The notes under the pieces were generated by a model. It was given only the letters and a program-made list of their open reading frames with translations. It made no database searches and had not been told where the DNA came from. The position numbers and the translations under genes were made by a program. Source: Leifsonia shinshuensis (lineage in GTDB: Bacteria > Actinomycetota > Actinomycetes > Actinomycetales > Microbacteriaceae). Taken from it: 64,000 bases of DNA. Below are positions 17,600 through 28,578 of this stretch, in pieces. Within the stretch, counting starts at the first letter, position 1; each line of letters opens with the position of its first letter. Where the stretch lies: the NCBI RefSeq assembly GCF_014217625.1, contig NZ_CP043641.1, positions 3,472,001 through 3,536,000 on the forward strand, given 5' to 3'.

Positions 17600-18913
17600 C
17601 TAGCGCCGGCCCAGCCCGCGGTACTCCCACCCGGCGGCGCGCCACGCGCCGGGGTCGAGCACGTTCCGCGCGTCGATGATCCGGCGGCCGGATACCAGGG
17701 CCGCGGTCTGCGCGGGGTCGAGCGACGCGTACTCGCGCCACTCGGTGAGCAGGATCACCAGCTCGGCGCCCGCCAGGGCCTCATCCGCGGACTCGACCGC
17801 CACGAGCTCGGGGTCGCGGGCGCGGGCGTTCGCCGCTGCGTGGGGGTCGGCGGCCACCACCTGGGCTCCTGCTGCGCGCAGAGCGCTCGCGATCTCGAGG
17901 GCTGGGGAGTCGCGGACGTCGTCCGAGTCCGGCTTGAACGCCAGCCCGAGCACAGCGATCCTGCGGCCGGCCGGGGAGGAGCCGAGCAGTTCGCCGGCCA
18001 GGTCGGTGACCTTGGCGCGCCGGCGCAGATTGATCCTGTCGACCTCGTCGAGGAACGCCACCGTCTCCGCCAGGCCGAGTTCGACGGCGCGCGCCTGGAA
18101 TGCCCGGATGTCCTTGGGGAGGCAGCCGCCGCCGAAGCCGACGCCCGCGTTGAGGAAGCGGCGCCCGATCCGGGCATCGTGGCCGATCGCGTCCGCGAGC
18201 AGGGTCACGTCCGCGCCCGTGGCCTCCGCGATCTCGGCCATGGCGTTGATGAAGGAAATCTTGGTCGCCAGGAAGGCGTTCGCCGCGACCTTGACCAGCT
18301 CGGCCGTGGCCCAGTCGGTGACGATGAGCGGCGTGCCGGCGCGCAGCGGCTTCTCGTACACCTCCGCCAGCGCTGTTGCGGCGGCATCGTCCCGTGAGCC
18401 TCCGTCCACACCGAACACCAGCCGGTCGGGGGTCAGCGAGTCCGCGACCGCGTGTCCCTCGCGCAGGAACTCCGGGTTCCAGGCCGCCGTCATGCGCGGG
18501 GCATCGGCGGGGATGTTCGCCGCCAGCCGCTGGACGGTGCCCACCGGCACCGTCGACTTGCCGACGACGACGTCGCCGTCCTTGCCGTGCGCCAGCACCT
18601 GCGCGAACGCCGCGTCCACATACGAGAGGTCTGCGCCGGCGCCGCCCGCGACCTGGGGCGTGCCGACGGCGATGAAGTGGAGGTCCGCCGAGCTCAGCGC
18701 CGAGGGATCCGTGCTGAACCGGAGCCGTCCGCTGCGGAGGCCGGACAGCAGGAGCTCCTGCAGCCCCGGCTCGAAGAAGGGCGCCTCGCCGCGGGAGAGC
18801 CGGTCGACCTTGCCCGCGTCGACGTCCACGCCGACGACGTCGTGGCCGAGGTCGGCCATCGCGGCCGCGTGGACCGCCCCGAGGTAACCGCAGCCGACGA
18901 CAGACAGTCTCAC
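17600..18913 (-). CDS. ugd: UDP-glucose 6-dehydrogenase-family enzyme
   Basis: Oxidises a nucleotide sugar (typically UDP-glucose to UDP-glucuronate) with two NAD+. The 437-residue protein has the N-terminal NAD fold MRLSVVGCGYLGAVHAAAMA, EFLREGHAVAD, and the catalytic Cys in GFGGGCLPKDI (about residue 264); the C-terminal domain has LGLAFKPDSDDVRDSPA and LLTEWREY. Length fits the family. The start is GTG with AAGGAGTG upstream. UDP-mannuronate-type dehydrogenation is possible in principle, but the motifs favour UDP-glucose. It stands alone; capsule or glycolipid sugar supply is inferred. Confidence 0.9.
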   Translation of the reverse strand: MRLSVVGCGYLGAVHAAAMADLGHDVVGVDVDAGKVDRLSRGEAPFFEPGLQELLLSGLRSGRLRFSTDPSALSSADLHFIAVGTPQVAGGAGADLSYVDAAFAQVLAHGKDGDVVVGKSTVPVGTVQRLAANIPADAPRMTAAWNPEFLREGHAVADSLTPDRLVFGVDGGSRDDAAATALAEVYEKPLRAGTPLIVTDWATAELVKVAANAFLATKISFINAMAEIAEATGADVTLLADAIGHDARIGRRFLNAGVGFGGGCLPKDIRAFQARAVELGLAETVAFLDEVDRINLRRRAKVTDLAGELLGSSPAGRRIAVLGLAFKPDSDDVRDSPALEIASALRAAGAQVVAADPHAAANARARDPELVAVESADEALAGAELVILLTEWREYASLDPAQTAALVSGRRIIDARNVLDPGAWRAAGWEYRGLGRR

Positions 18914-19115
18914 CAGGTCTCACTCCTTGCTCGGCCGGTGCGGCTCGTTCTGGTGGCCGGCACGGGCGCCGCTCGATGTCAGGGGACGGCGCCCGCGCCT
19001 CATTCGCCACCGGAGGGGATGGGCGGCGGGCCTACGCGGCGATTCCCGAAATGGTCGTCGCGTCGGCTGAAATTCTGTGCGTTACAACCGTGGTTCGGCA
19101 AGTCGCTTCACACGA

Positions 19116-19197
19116 TTTCACCTGTGCCGGGCGGGAAACTCACCCTCTTCCCGTCGGGCCGCTCCGGGTCGCATGTGGACTCGTCACCCAGGTGAAA
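19116..19197. promoter_or_regulatory. Inverted repeat TTTCACCTG/CAGGTGAAA flanking 64 bp
   Basis: Two exact 9-bp inverted copies; the right one abuts the -35 box of the promoter at 19198. The spacing suggests two half-sites for a looping or multimeric regulator such as the MalT-like product itself. Inference only. Confidence 0.45.
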
Positions 19198-19227
19198 ATG
19201 ACACACTCAGGGTGTGAGCACTATCAT
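19198..19227 (+). promoter_or_regulatory. Promoter of the LuxR-type regulator gene, with palindrome in spacer
   Basis: ATGACA (five of six -35 bases), 18 bp, TATCAT (five of six -10 bases). The spacer holds CACAC and GTGTG at 19202-19216, a 5-5-5 palindrome well placed for a repressor. The leader to 19504 would be about 270 bases. Confidence 0.6.
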
Positions 19228-19257
19228 GTTACCTGCTGACGTGAGGTGATTGGTGAG

Positions 19258-19326
19258 ATGAAGAGACAGATGACTCCCGTGCGATCCTTCGCGAACTGGC
19301 CTTCCGCTGGGCGGTATCCGACGTGA
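19258..19326 (+). CDS. Possible 22-residue leader peptide (weak)
   Basis: Within the long leader, an ATG preceded by GAGGTGATTGGTGAG opens a 22-codon frame starting MKRQMTPVRSFANWPSAGRY. Only position, ribosome-site-like sequence and length support it. It could be a chance frame. Confidence 0.2.
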   Translation: MKRQMTPVRSFANWPSAGRYPT

Positions 19327-19503
19327 GTCGGCTGCCAGCATCGCCTATGCGCTCCGCGGGGGCGCACCCAGGGGATAAGAGGGGTTCACGAGGTGTCAGG
19401 GGGAATTGATGGGCAATACGAAGGTGAATTCGAGCGTTCAGCGCATCACGATCCGACGGGTGACCGGCTCTCTTTCAATCACATCGAGCCGAAGGGATCC
19501 AGC

Positions 19504-22158
19504 ATGACGATCACGAACACGTCCGACCCGTCGTCCGGGGCGGGGCAGGTCGACCGCGAGCCGCCGCGGCTGCCGCGGCTCTCGCGCTACACGATCGACC
19601 GTCCGGCCCTGGCCGGGCGGCTCGACCGCGCGCTGCGGGAGCAGGCCACGGTCGTGCGCGCCCCGGCCGGCTACGGGAAGACCTCGCTCGTCCGCAAGTG
19701 GCTCGAGAGCCCGGCCGACGGCAAGCGGGCCGCGGCCGGCTGGATCGACCTCGACCTCGTGACCGGGGAGGTCAGAGGCTTCTGGGACGCCGTCCGCACG
19801 GAGCTCGACCCGCACGACGCCGACGGCCGGTGGGACACCGACCCGGTGTCCGCCGCGCAGGAAGTCATCGCCGGGTACGCCGGCACCGTCGTGCTCGTCC
19901 TGGACGGCTTCACCCGCCGCTGGGACGCTCTGCTGTCCGCCGACCTCCTGCAGGTGCTGCGCCGGACGCCCGGCCTGCACCTCATGGTCCTGACCCGCGC
20001 GCTGACCTCCTTCGAGGCTCCCGCGATGGCGGCGGTCCTCGATCTCGTCGTCATCCAGGACGACGACCTGGCGTTCGACCGGCCCGAGCTCGACGACGTC
20101 GCCCGGGTGCTCGGGCTCGACGTCGAACGGCGCATTCTGGACCACGTGTTCCGGCAGAGCCGCGGCTGGCCGCTGGCGGCCCGCGCCATGGTCAGGATCT
20201 TCGACGACCCGCGCACCGCGCTCGCCGAGCCGGTCGCGGTTCGCGCGCTCGAGGACATCATGGCGACGGTCGTCGCCGAGCTGCTGGCCGGGGCCGCCGT
20301 CGGCGACGAGGGCCGACTCGGCCTCCAGCGTGCGGCCGTCGCTCCGTACCTCTCGCCGGACATCGTCGAGCGGATCGGCGCCGCCGCAGCAGACGGCGAC
20401 GCCCTCGGCGCCGCGGAGACAGCGGGCCTCGGGGTGTGGACCTACGCGCGCGGACAAGGCCGCCTCGTCTACGAACTGCTCGACCCGGTGCGCGTGGTGC
20501 TGCGCGCGCAGCTCGACGCGGCGTCGCCCGGCGAAGGGGACAGGCTCGCCGCAGACCTCCTCGACGTGCTGGAGGCCAACGGCGACGCGGTCGCCGCGCT
20601 CCGCCAGGCGCTGCGCGCGGGCGACGTCGCCGCGGCAGAGACGATCATCGCGCGCAACTGGACCTCCGCCTTCACCGAGGACGCCGCGGACTACCTCGAC
20701 GTGCTCGGCGGGGTGGAGCTCGGCGCGGTCCGCTCGTCGACGATCCTGCTGGCCGTGACCGGTCTGCTGCGTGAGATCGCCGCGGGCGACGCGACGGGCG
20801 CGCTGGACTACTATCACGCGGCCGCCGAGCCTCAGGCGCTGCGCGGCAGGAGGCTGGACCCGGTCCGGCAGTACTGGACCGACCTGGCCAGCATGATCGC
20901 CCTCCGCAAGGTGGGCCGGCTGGCGAACGCGGACGACTTCCTGGTGCCGCTGTCGACGCAGGACCCGGCCGTGACGGTCCCGCCGATCGCGTGGCTGGAG
21001 ATGGGGGTGACCCAGCTGCGTCTCGGCCGGGAGCTCGAAGCCGTGACGTCCTTCGAGCGCGCCGCGCTGAGCGTCTCGGACGACCCCGACCTGTACGTGT
21101 TCGCGTCGGGAGCCGCTGCGCTCGCCCACGCCCTGCACGGCGAGCTGGACCGGGCGAAGGCCGTGGCCGACCGGCTCGACGCGCACCGGCACGGCGATCG
21201 GCCGCTCGCGCCGTGCGCGTCCGCGCCACTGGCCATCGCGCAGCAGCTCATCGCGACCGAGCTGCACGTGTCCGCCGACGCGCACGGGGCGGAGGCGCGA
21301 GAGGCGTCGTCCCTGCCACCTGTCGCCGCGGGCGACGTCGGCGAGCTGCACAGCTACTCCGCCTATGCGTCCGCCCTGCGCGCGCTGGCGGCCGGGGAAC
21401 TGGACGAGGCGCAGCAGGTCATCGACGGCGAACTCCTCAGCAAGGGCGCGCACACTCCGAGCAACACCGAGAGCGCCCGCTTCGTGGCGCTGAGCTCCGA
21501 CCTGCTCATGTCCCAGGGCAACCTGGTCGCCGCGCAGAAGCTGATCAAGGCCTTCCCCGACGGCACGAACGCGCTGCGTCCGGTCTCGGCGCGGCTGCTG
21601 CTGATGTTCCGGGAGTACCGGAGCGCGCAGCTGCTGGCGGAGACGGTGCTCGCGGAGAGCCCCGGCCCGCGGACGCGGGTGGAGATGCTGCTCGTCCAGG
21701 CGGAGGCGCTGCACCGGCTGAAGAGCGCGCGGGCCGCGACGATCCGGCTGAACGCGCGGCAGCTGGCGGAGGCCAACGGACTCCTCACGCCGTTCGTGCT
21801 CACGATCGAGGGCCAGGTCACTCCGCTTCCCGCGGCCTCCGCCACCGGCCCGGGAGACGTCGACGCGGCGCTGTCGCGGATCAAGCCGCTCTTCTCGGAG
21901 GCGGCGATGGCGGCCCAGCTCACGCAGCGGGAGCGGATCGTGCTCGACCGGCTCCAGTCGACCGCGAGCCTGGAGTACATCGCGCGCTCGCTCGTCGTCT
22001 CGATCAACACGGTCAAGACGCAGACGCGCAGCATCTACCGCAAGCTCGGCGCCAACTCGCGCGAGGAGGCGGTGCGGGTCGCCTACGACCTCGGCCTGCT
22101 GCGGCCGCGGCTGCCGATCTCGCGGAACCGCTACGAGGGGGACGACCGGATCGCCTAA
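19504..22158 (+). CDS. Large LuxR-family (MalT/STAND-like) transcriptional regulator
   Basis: An 884-residue ATP-dependent regulator. The conserved LPRLSRYTIDRPALAGRLDR leads into a Walker A, APAGYGKTSLV (about residue 53), with Walker B-like VVLVLDGFTRRW; a long helical repeat (TPR-like) middle part follows, then a C-terminal LuxR helix-turn-helix around LTQRERIVLDRLQ and SINTVKTQTRSIYRKLG (about 805-850). Such proteins bind a small inducer through the repeats and oligomerise with ATP. Start at ATG 19504, preceded by AAGGGA; a GTG at 19393 is possible. Neighbours do not reveal a target; autoregulation is plausible. Confidence 0.9.
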   Translation: MTITNTSDPSSGAGQVDREPPRLPRLSRYTIDRPALAGRLDRALREQATVVRAPAGYGKTSLVRKWLESPADGKRAAAGWIDLDLVTGEVRGFWDAVRTELDPHDADGRWDTDPVSAAQEVIAGYAGTVVLVLDGFTRRWDALLSADLLQVLRRTPGLHLMVLTRALTSFEAPAMAAVLDLVVIQDDDLAFDRPELDDVARVLGLDVERRILDHVFRQSRGWPLAARAMVRIFDDPRTALAEPVAVRALEDIMATVVAELLAGAAVGDEGRLGLQRAAVAPYLSPDIVERIGAAAADGDALGAAETAGLGVWTYARGQGRLVYELLDPVRVVLRAQLDAASPGEGDRLAADLLDVLEANGDAVAALRQALRAGDVAAAETIIARNWTSAFTEDAADYLDVLGGVELGAVRSSTILLAVTGLLREIAAGDATGALDYYHAAAEPQALRGRRLDPVRQYWTDLASMIALRKVGRLANADDFLVPLSTQDPAVTVPPIAWLEMGVTQLRLGRELEAVTSFERAALSVSDDPDLYVFASGAAALAHALHGELDRAKAVADRLDAHRHGDRPLAPCASAPLAIAQQLIATELHVSADAHGAEAREASSLPPVAAGDVGELHSYSAYASALRALAAGELDEAQQVIDGELLSKGAHTPSNTESARFVALSSDLLMSQGNLVAAQKLIKAFPDGTNALRPVSARLLLMFREYRSAQLLAETVLAESPGPRTRVEMLLVQAEALHRLKSARAATIRLNARQLAEANGLLTPFVLTIEGQVTPLPAASATGPGDVDAALSRIKPLFSEAAMAAQLTQRERIVLDRLQSTASLEYIARSLVVSINTVKTQTRSIYRKLGANSREEAVRVAYDLGLLRPRLPISRNRYEGDDRIA

Positions 22159-22171
22159 GACGACGGAGGCG

Positions 22172-22654
22172 TCAGCGCGGCTGGCGCGCGGGGGCGGCGC
22201 TGACGATCTGGATCAGCGCGGCCCGCAGCGCGTCCGGGTCGTCGACGGCCGGGAAGACCTCGTCCTCCAGGCCGCGCACGGCCTCGAAGGCCGCGTGACC
22301 GCGCTCGGTGATCGACACGATGTGCCGGCGCCGGTCGGCGGGATCAGGGAGCCGGATCACCAGGCCCTCGCGCTCCAGCCGGTCGACCGTGCGGGACATG
22401 GTCTGCGCCTCCACCTGCGCGAAGCGGGCGAGGTCGGTCTGCGAGTCGAAGCCCAGCTCCAGGAAGTGCAGCACGATGAGGCCAGCGTGCGTCAGGCGTC
22501 GGGCCTCCAGTGCGTCGTACCAGGCGCGCTCGACGGCCCGGGAAGCGGCGCCGAGCAGGCGGCCGAGCGGCCACTTGTCCGGCTCGTGCTCGCCCTGCTC
22601 CTGGTTCGGGAGCGCGCGCGGTCCTGCCGGCCCGGACGTCGCCTCCCCCGCCAT
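22172..22654 (-). CDS. MarR-family regulator, downstream of argG
   Basis: A 160-residue winged-helix protein: SQTDLARFAQVEAQTMSRTV is the helix-turn-helix and LEREGLVIRLPDPADRRRHI the wing with D-x-R-R. It begins 7 bp after the argG stop on the same strand, so it is probably co-transcribed with argG, an odd partner for a MarR protein. A GAGGCGA sequence precedes the ATG. Ligand and targets unknown. Confidence 0.87.
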   Translation of the reverse strand: MAGEATSGPAGPRALPNQEQGEHEPDKWPLGRLLGAASRAVERAWYDALEARRLTHAGLIVLHFLELGFDSQTDLARFAQVEAQTMSRTVDRLEREGLVIRLPDPADRRRHIVSITERGHAAFEAVRGLEDEVFPAVDDPDALRAALIQIVSAAPARQPR

Positions 22655-22661
22655 GGTCGCC

Positions 22662-24674
<2,013 letters not shown>

Positions 24675-24687
24675 TTAGTATGCCGAC

Positions 24688-25305
24688 ATGAAGCTCACCA
24701 TCTTCGGAGCGAGCGGCCGCACCGGCACGCAGCTCGTCCATCGCGCACTCGAACGCGGCGACGACGTCACGGCGGTGCTGCGCCGGCCGGCCGGGCTCGA
24801 CCCGCGCGTCACGGTGCGCGTCGTCCCCGACTTCGCCGACACCGCCGCCCTGCGCGCGGCGATCGAGGACTCCGACGCCGTGCTCTCCGCGATCGGGCCG
24901 CGCTCGCGCAAGGATGCCCCGGTCGCAGCGCCGGCCACCCGCCGCATCCTGGCCGCCGGACCGCGGCGGATCGTCGTCATCAGCGCGGCGCCGGTCGCGC
25001 CGCCGCCCGCGGACGACAGTGTGATCAGCCGCCGCATCGCGCTCCCGATCGTCAGCAGCGTGCTGCGCCCGGTCTACGACGACCTGCGCGAGATGGAGGC
25101 GGCGCTCGCCGCATCCGACAGCGTCTGGACCGCGTTCCGGCCGCCGCTGCTCACCAACGGCAAGGCGACCGGACGCTACCGGACCAGGGTCGGCGGCAGC
25201 GTGCCGCGGAGCTTCAGCGTGTCCAGGGCCGACCTCGCCGACGCCATGCTCGCGAGCCTCGGCCGCCCGGAGACGGAGCGGCAGCCGGTCGGGGTCGCCG
25301 CCTGA
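24688..25305 (+). CDS. NAD(P)-binding (NmrA/SDR-like) protein
   Basis: A 205-residue Rossmann protein beginning MKLTIFGASGRTGTQLVHRA, the GxxGxxG motif of atypical short-chain dehydrogenases (NAD(P)H-binding family). AVLSAIGPRSRKD and the IVVISAAPVAPP segment fit the fold; the Tyr/Lys catalytic pair of classical SDRs is not evident. Such proteins act as reductases or redox sensors. TAGTAT ends six bases before the ATG, so the mRNA is probably leaderless. Likely the target of the divergent MarR. Confidence 0.85.
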   Translation: MKLTIFGASGRTGTQLVHRALERGDDVTAVLRRPAGLDPRVTVRVVPDFADTAALRAAIEDSDAVLSAIGPRSRKDAPVAAPATRRILAAGPRRIVVISAAPVAPPPADDSVISRRIALPIVSSVLRPVYDDLREMEAALAASDSVWTAFRPPLLTNGKATGRYRTRVGGSVPRSFSVSRADLADAMLASLGRPETERQPVGVAA

Positions 25306-25323
25306 GCGGGTGATCCCGGCGAA

Positions 25324-25875
25324 CTAGCCGCGACCGTCCGCCAGCGGGGCCGGGCAGTCGCCTCCCGGCCCGGTCAGCAGCTCGAAATGCCAGCGCTCGT
25401 TCGCGTAGGTCTGGCAGAGGCCCCACTCCGAGCCGAACCGGCTGAGGAAGTCCATCGCGTCCGCGGTCTGGATGTCGACCGCCTTGCCGGAGACGTGAGC
25501 GGAGTCGGCGCCGCGCTTCACCCAGCGGGAGGCCTCCTGCTCGCTCCCGTATGTCCGCACGGCCTGCGCGAACAGGTACTCCTGGTAGCGCTCGGAGCGC
25601 CAGCCGTCCACGATCGTGATCGCCGTGCCGCGGTCGGAGGCCGCAGAGGCCGCCGACCGGAGCGCGTCCAGCAGGGCCGGGTCGAGCCGCCGCACCGCGG
25701 GGAGATCGCTGTCCAGCGTGAGGGACGAGCCCTCGGGGATGTAGCCGTCGTCGTCGGTGAGCTGCGCCGATCCGGTGACGGGAGGGGCGACCGCCGCCGA
25801 GGAGGTGCAGCCCGTGAGGGCCGCGAGCGCGGACAGGGCGAGCGCGATGTGCAGGACGGAGCGGCGGGGATGCAT
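25324..25875 (-). CDS. M15 (VanY-like) D-alanyl-D-alanine carboxypeptidase, lipoprotein
   Basis: A 183-residue secreted lipoprotein with signal peptide RRSVLHIALALSALAALTGC, whose Cys is the probable lipid site. The catalytic domain shows the M15 zinc motif SAHVSGKAVDIQ (His and Asp, about residues 121-132) and ERWHFEL with the second zinc His. It trims the terminal D-Ala from peptidoglycan stem peptides outside the membrane. VanY-type resistance is not implied, since no vanHAX genes are near. Divergent from a second lipoprotein gene. Confidence 0.87.
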   Translation of the reverse strand: MHPRRSVLHIALALSALAALTGCTSSAAVAPPVTGSAQLTDDDGYIPEGSSLTLDSDLPAVRRLDPALLDALRSAASAASDRGTAITIVDGWRSERYQEYLFAQAVRTYGSEQEASRWVKRGADSAHVSGKAVDIQTADAMDFLSRFGSEWGLCQTYANERWHFELLTGPGGDCPAPLADGRG

Positions 25876-25996
25876 CGTCCCACCGTGCCAAGCGCCGACG
25901 GCCCCGGTCGTCCGCCCCGGGAGGTATCCGGGTCGGCCTCGCGGCGGATTCGCACACGTCCGGCTGCTTGCGAGCGACGCGCGGGACCGACAGAGT

Positions 25997-26809
25997 ATGC
26001 GCATGGGGAAACGGGGTCGCCGGGCGGCGCAGCCAGCGGCCACCGCTGCGATCGTGCTCGCCGGGCTGTCGCTGGTGACGGGCTGCACAGTGACGGCGGC
26101 GCCGCATCCGCCGGCCCACAGCGCACGGGCGGTGAGCAGTCCGGCCGCGACGGCCGCGGCTACGGGCACGCCCTACGCGGACGAGTTCCTGTACCTCCCG
26201 CCCGCGGGGACGGTCATGGGGACGGGGACGCTCGCCGACGTCACCGGGCACGCCACCGGACACGTCACGGTCTCCGTCGCGGCCGACCTCCGCTTCCAGG
26301 TCGCGATCACCGGATTCGCCACGAGCTCCGCCCCTGGCCTGGTCGTCGCGCTGAGCGTCGACCGGTTCGGGCCGACGGCAGGAGCGCCGACCGTCCCCGC
26401 CGTCGACGATCCCGTTGGGACGACCGACGGCACCACCGGCGACCAGGTGCTGCCGTTCGACTCGGACGGCCGGCGCGACCGCGGCAACCTGTCGTACTTC
26501 AACAGCGTCGAGCTGGTGAGCGACGGCACGGTGATCGCCGCGGCCCCCATCGCGTGGACCATCCCGGACTTCTACCCGGGGCTCACCCTGAAGGACTCCG
26601 GACCGAAGCCCTACGCGCGCGGCACGGTCACCTCGTACGCCGGTCAGCCCGCGAGCTACACCGTGTGGGGGAACGACAACTCGCAGGCCGTCGCGACCCG
26701 CTTCGGGATCACCCAGGATCAGCTGTTCTATCTGAACCCGCAGCTGCGGCGCGGCGACACCGAGCTGCTGCGCGACACCCGGCTCAACCTGAGCATCGCC
26801 TACCGCTGA
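25997..26809 (+). CDS. Lipoprotein with C-terminal LysM-like domain
   Basis: A 270-residue exported protein. The signal peptide ends in LAGLSLVTGC, a lipobox. The middle has no family I recognise; the C-terminal region (about residues 220-270) includes YTVWGNDNSQAVATRFGITQ and DQLFYLNPQL, which looks like a LysM peptidoglycan-binding domain. Probably a cell-wall-associated surface protein. Start at ATG 25997 or six bases later; both keep the signal peptide. Divergent from the carboxypeptidase gene, a plausible partner in wall metabolism. Confidence 0.75.
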   Translation: MRMGKRGRRAAQPAATAAIVLAGLSLVTGCTVTAAPHPPAHSARAVSSPAATAAATGTPYADEFLYLPPAGTVMGTGTLADVTGHATGHVTVSVAADLRFQVAITGFATSSAPGLVVALSVDRFGPTAGAPTVPAVDDPVGTTDGTTGDQVLPFDSDGRRDRGNLSYFNSVELVSDGTVIAAAPIAWTIPDFYPGLTLKDSGPKPYARGTVTSYAGQPASYTVWGNDNSQAVATRFGITQDQLFYLNPQLRRGDTELLRDTRLNLSIAYR

Positions 26810-26813
26810 GCGC

Positions 26814-26866
26814 ATTCGGCACGAGTGTCGACTCTGAGCGCGACAGAGTCGACATTCGTGCCGAAT
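26814..26866. terminator. Long hairpin between convergent genes
   Basis: Arms of 23 nt (ATTCGGCACGAGTGTCGACTCTG and complement with one G-T mismatch) around a 7-nt loop, located between the LysM-like and amidase stops. There is no T-tract, so it would be a tail-less bidirectional terminator or mRNA-protecting hairpin. Confidence 0.7.
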
Positions 26867-26874
26867 CGGTCGGG

Positions 26875-28578
26875 TCAGCCGAGGCGGGGCGTCCGCGGCG
26901 GTTCCGTGCGTCGGCGGCCGGTCGCCTCGAAGGCCGCGGCCAGCGCCAGCAGTGCCGCGTCGTCGTACGCGCGGCCCGCGAACGTGAGGCCGACCGGCAT
27001 CCCGGTGTCGCTCATCGTGCCCATCGGGACCGTGACGGTCGGGATGCCCAGGTGCCGCGGCACCAGGTTGCCGTTCGCGACCCAGACGCCGTTGCGCCAG
27101 CCGAGGTCGGCGGAGGCCGGGTTCACGTCCATGTCGGCGGGGCCGACGTCGGCGACCGCCGGGAACACGACGGCGTCGACGCCGAGGCCGGCCATCCACT
27201 GCTCGAGGTCGACGCGGCGGGTCTCCTCCAGGCCGCGCAGACCGTCCTCCAGCTCGGGGATGCCCTCCAACGTCGTGCCGGGGTGCTCGCGCACCCAGTC
27301 CGGGTACTCGGCGATGTCGTCGTCGAACCCGGTGTAGCGGTCGGGCAGCGCGCCCTCCGGCTGCGGGAAGATCCGCGCGCCGTCGACGTCGGCCAGCGTG
27401 TTCAGCGCCGGGTCGCCGTTGGCGGCGAGGAAGTCGTCCCAGCCCCAGGCGGAGAGGTCGATGATCTCGCGGCGCAGGTACGCGGGCGAGACGAGGCCGC
27501 GGGTGGCGATGGTGGGCGCTCCCGGCCGGTCGCCCTCGTAGTTGGACACGACGGGGAAGTCGGTCTCGACCACCTCGGCGCCGGCGGCCTCCAGATCGCG
27601 GCGGGCGGCCTCCCACAGCGCGATGACCGATTCGCGGGTGCGGATGCGCTGCCCGGTCGGGCCGCCGATGCCGACCTGCTCGCCGGTGCCGGCCTCCTCG
27701 TCCGCGTTGATGTACATGCGCGGGACGGCCACGCGGCGGCCGGCGAGGCTCGCGCCGTCGGCCAGCGCGGGATACGAGGCAGGCCGCAACTCGGACGCGG
27801 GCGGGATCGGCACCCAGGGCTGCGCGCGCCAGAAGTCGCCGCGGGTCTCGGCGTCGTCGGCGACGATGACGTCCAGCACCTCCAGGAGGTCGGCCATCGT
27901 GCGGGTGTGCGGCACCACGACGTCCATCGTCGGGACGAGCGGCCAGTTGCCGCGCACCGAGATGACGCCGCGCGACGGCGTGTAGGCGCACAGCGCGTTG
28001 TTGGAGGCCGGGGCGCGGCCGGACGACCAGGTCTCCTCCCCAAGCCCGAACGCGGCGAAGCTCGCCGCGGTCGCGGTGCCGGAGCCGTTAGACGAGCCGG
28101 AGCCGAACGCGGCCGTCAGGAAGTCGCCGTTGTACGGGCTCTCGGCGCGGCCGTAGACGCCGCGCTGCATCCCGCCGTTGGCCATCGGCGGCATGTTGGT
28201 GAGGCCGAGCAGGATGGCCCCGCCGGCGCGCAGCCGCTCGATGGTGAAGGCGTCGCGCTGGGCGACCAGGTGCTCGAACGCGGGGGAGCCGGCCGCGGCG
28301 GTGAGGCCGCGGGCCAGGTAACTGTCCTTGGCGGTGTACGGGATGCCGTCCAGCGGGCCGAGCGTCTCGCCGCGGGCTCGGCGCTCGTCGGCGGCCTGGG
28401 CCTCGGCGCGGGCGTCGGGGTTGCGGACGACGAGCGCATTGAGCCGCGGGCCGGCGGTGTCGTAGGCGTCGATGCGGGCGAGGTAGGCGTCGACCAGCTC
28501 GGCGCTGGTGGTCTCGCCGGACTCCAGGGCCCGGCGGAGGTCGGCGATGCCGGCCTCCACGACGTCGAAGGCGGTCAT
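26875..28578 (-). CDS. Amidase-signature-family hydrolase
   Basis: A 567-residue serine amidase. The catalytic Lys is in IPYTAKDSYL (about 79), the bridging Ser in GSGSSNGSGTA and the nucleophilic Ser in GLGEETWSSGRAPAS (about 182), in the order expected for the Ser-Ser-Lys triad. It hydrolyses an amide or carbamoyl bond. Its ATG overlaps the stop of the agmatine deiminase gene (ATGA), so both proteins are made together. This context suggests N-carbamoylputrescine as substrate, normally handled by the unrelated nitrilase-fold AguB. That is inference; other amides are possible. Confidence 0.9.
   Translation of the reverse strand: MTAFDVVEAGIADLRRALESGETTSAELVDAYLARIDAYDTAGPRLNALVVRNPDARAEAQAADERRARGETLGPLDGIPYTAKDSYLARGLTAAAGSPAFEHLVAQRDAFTIERLRAGGAILLGLTNMPPMANGGMQRGVYGRAESPYNGDFLTAAFGSGSSNGSGTATAASFAAFGLGEETWSSGRAPASNNALCAYTPSRGVISVRGNWPLVPTMDVVVPHTRTMADLLEVLDVIVADDAETRGDFWRAQPWVPIPPASELRPASYPALADGASLAGRRVAVPRMYINADEEAGTGEQVGIGGPTGQRIRTRESVIALWEAARRDLEAAGAEVVETDFPVVSNYEGDRPGAPTIATRGLVSPAYLRREIIDLSAWGWDDFLAANGDPALNTLADVDGARIFPQPEGALPDRYTGFDDDIAEYPDWVREHPGTTLEGIPELEDGLRGLEETRRVDLEQWMAGLGVDAVVFPAVADVGPADMDVNPASADLGWRNGVWVANGNLVPRHLGIPTVTVPMGTMSDTGMPVGLTFAGRAYDDAALLALAAAFEATGRRRTEPPRTPRLG

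Larger units (their letters stand above)
18914..19503. other. 590-bp intergenic and leader region before the LuxR regulator
   Basis: No convincing protein gene. It holds a perfect inverted repeat TTTCACCTG (19116-19124) and CAGGTGAAA (19189-19197), a promoter (19198-19227), a short possible leader reading frame (19258-19326), and a GTG at 19393 that would add 37 residues to the regulator. The part around 19080-19260 is visibly less G+C rich than its surroundings. Confidence 0.7.

Noticed and set aside
18976..19239. 87-codon frame in the long intergenic region
   Set aside because: No ribosome site, no recognisable features, and it overlaps the promoter and palindromes.
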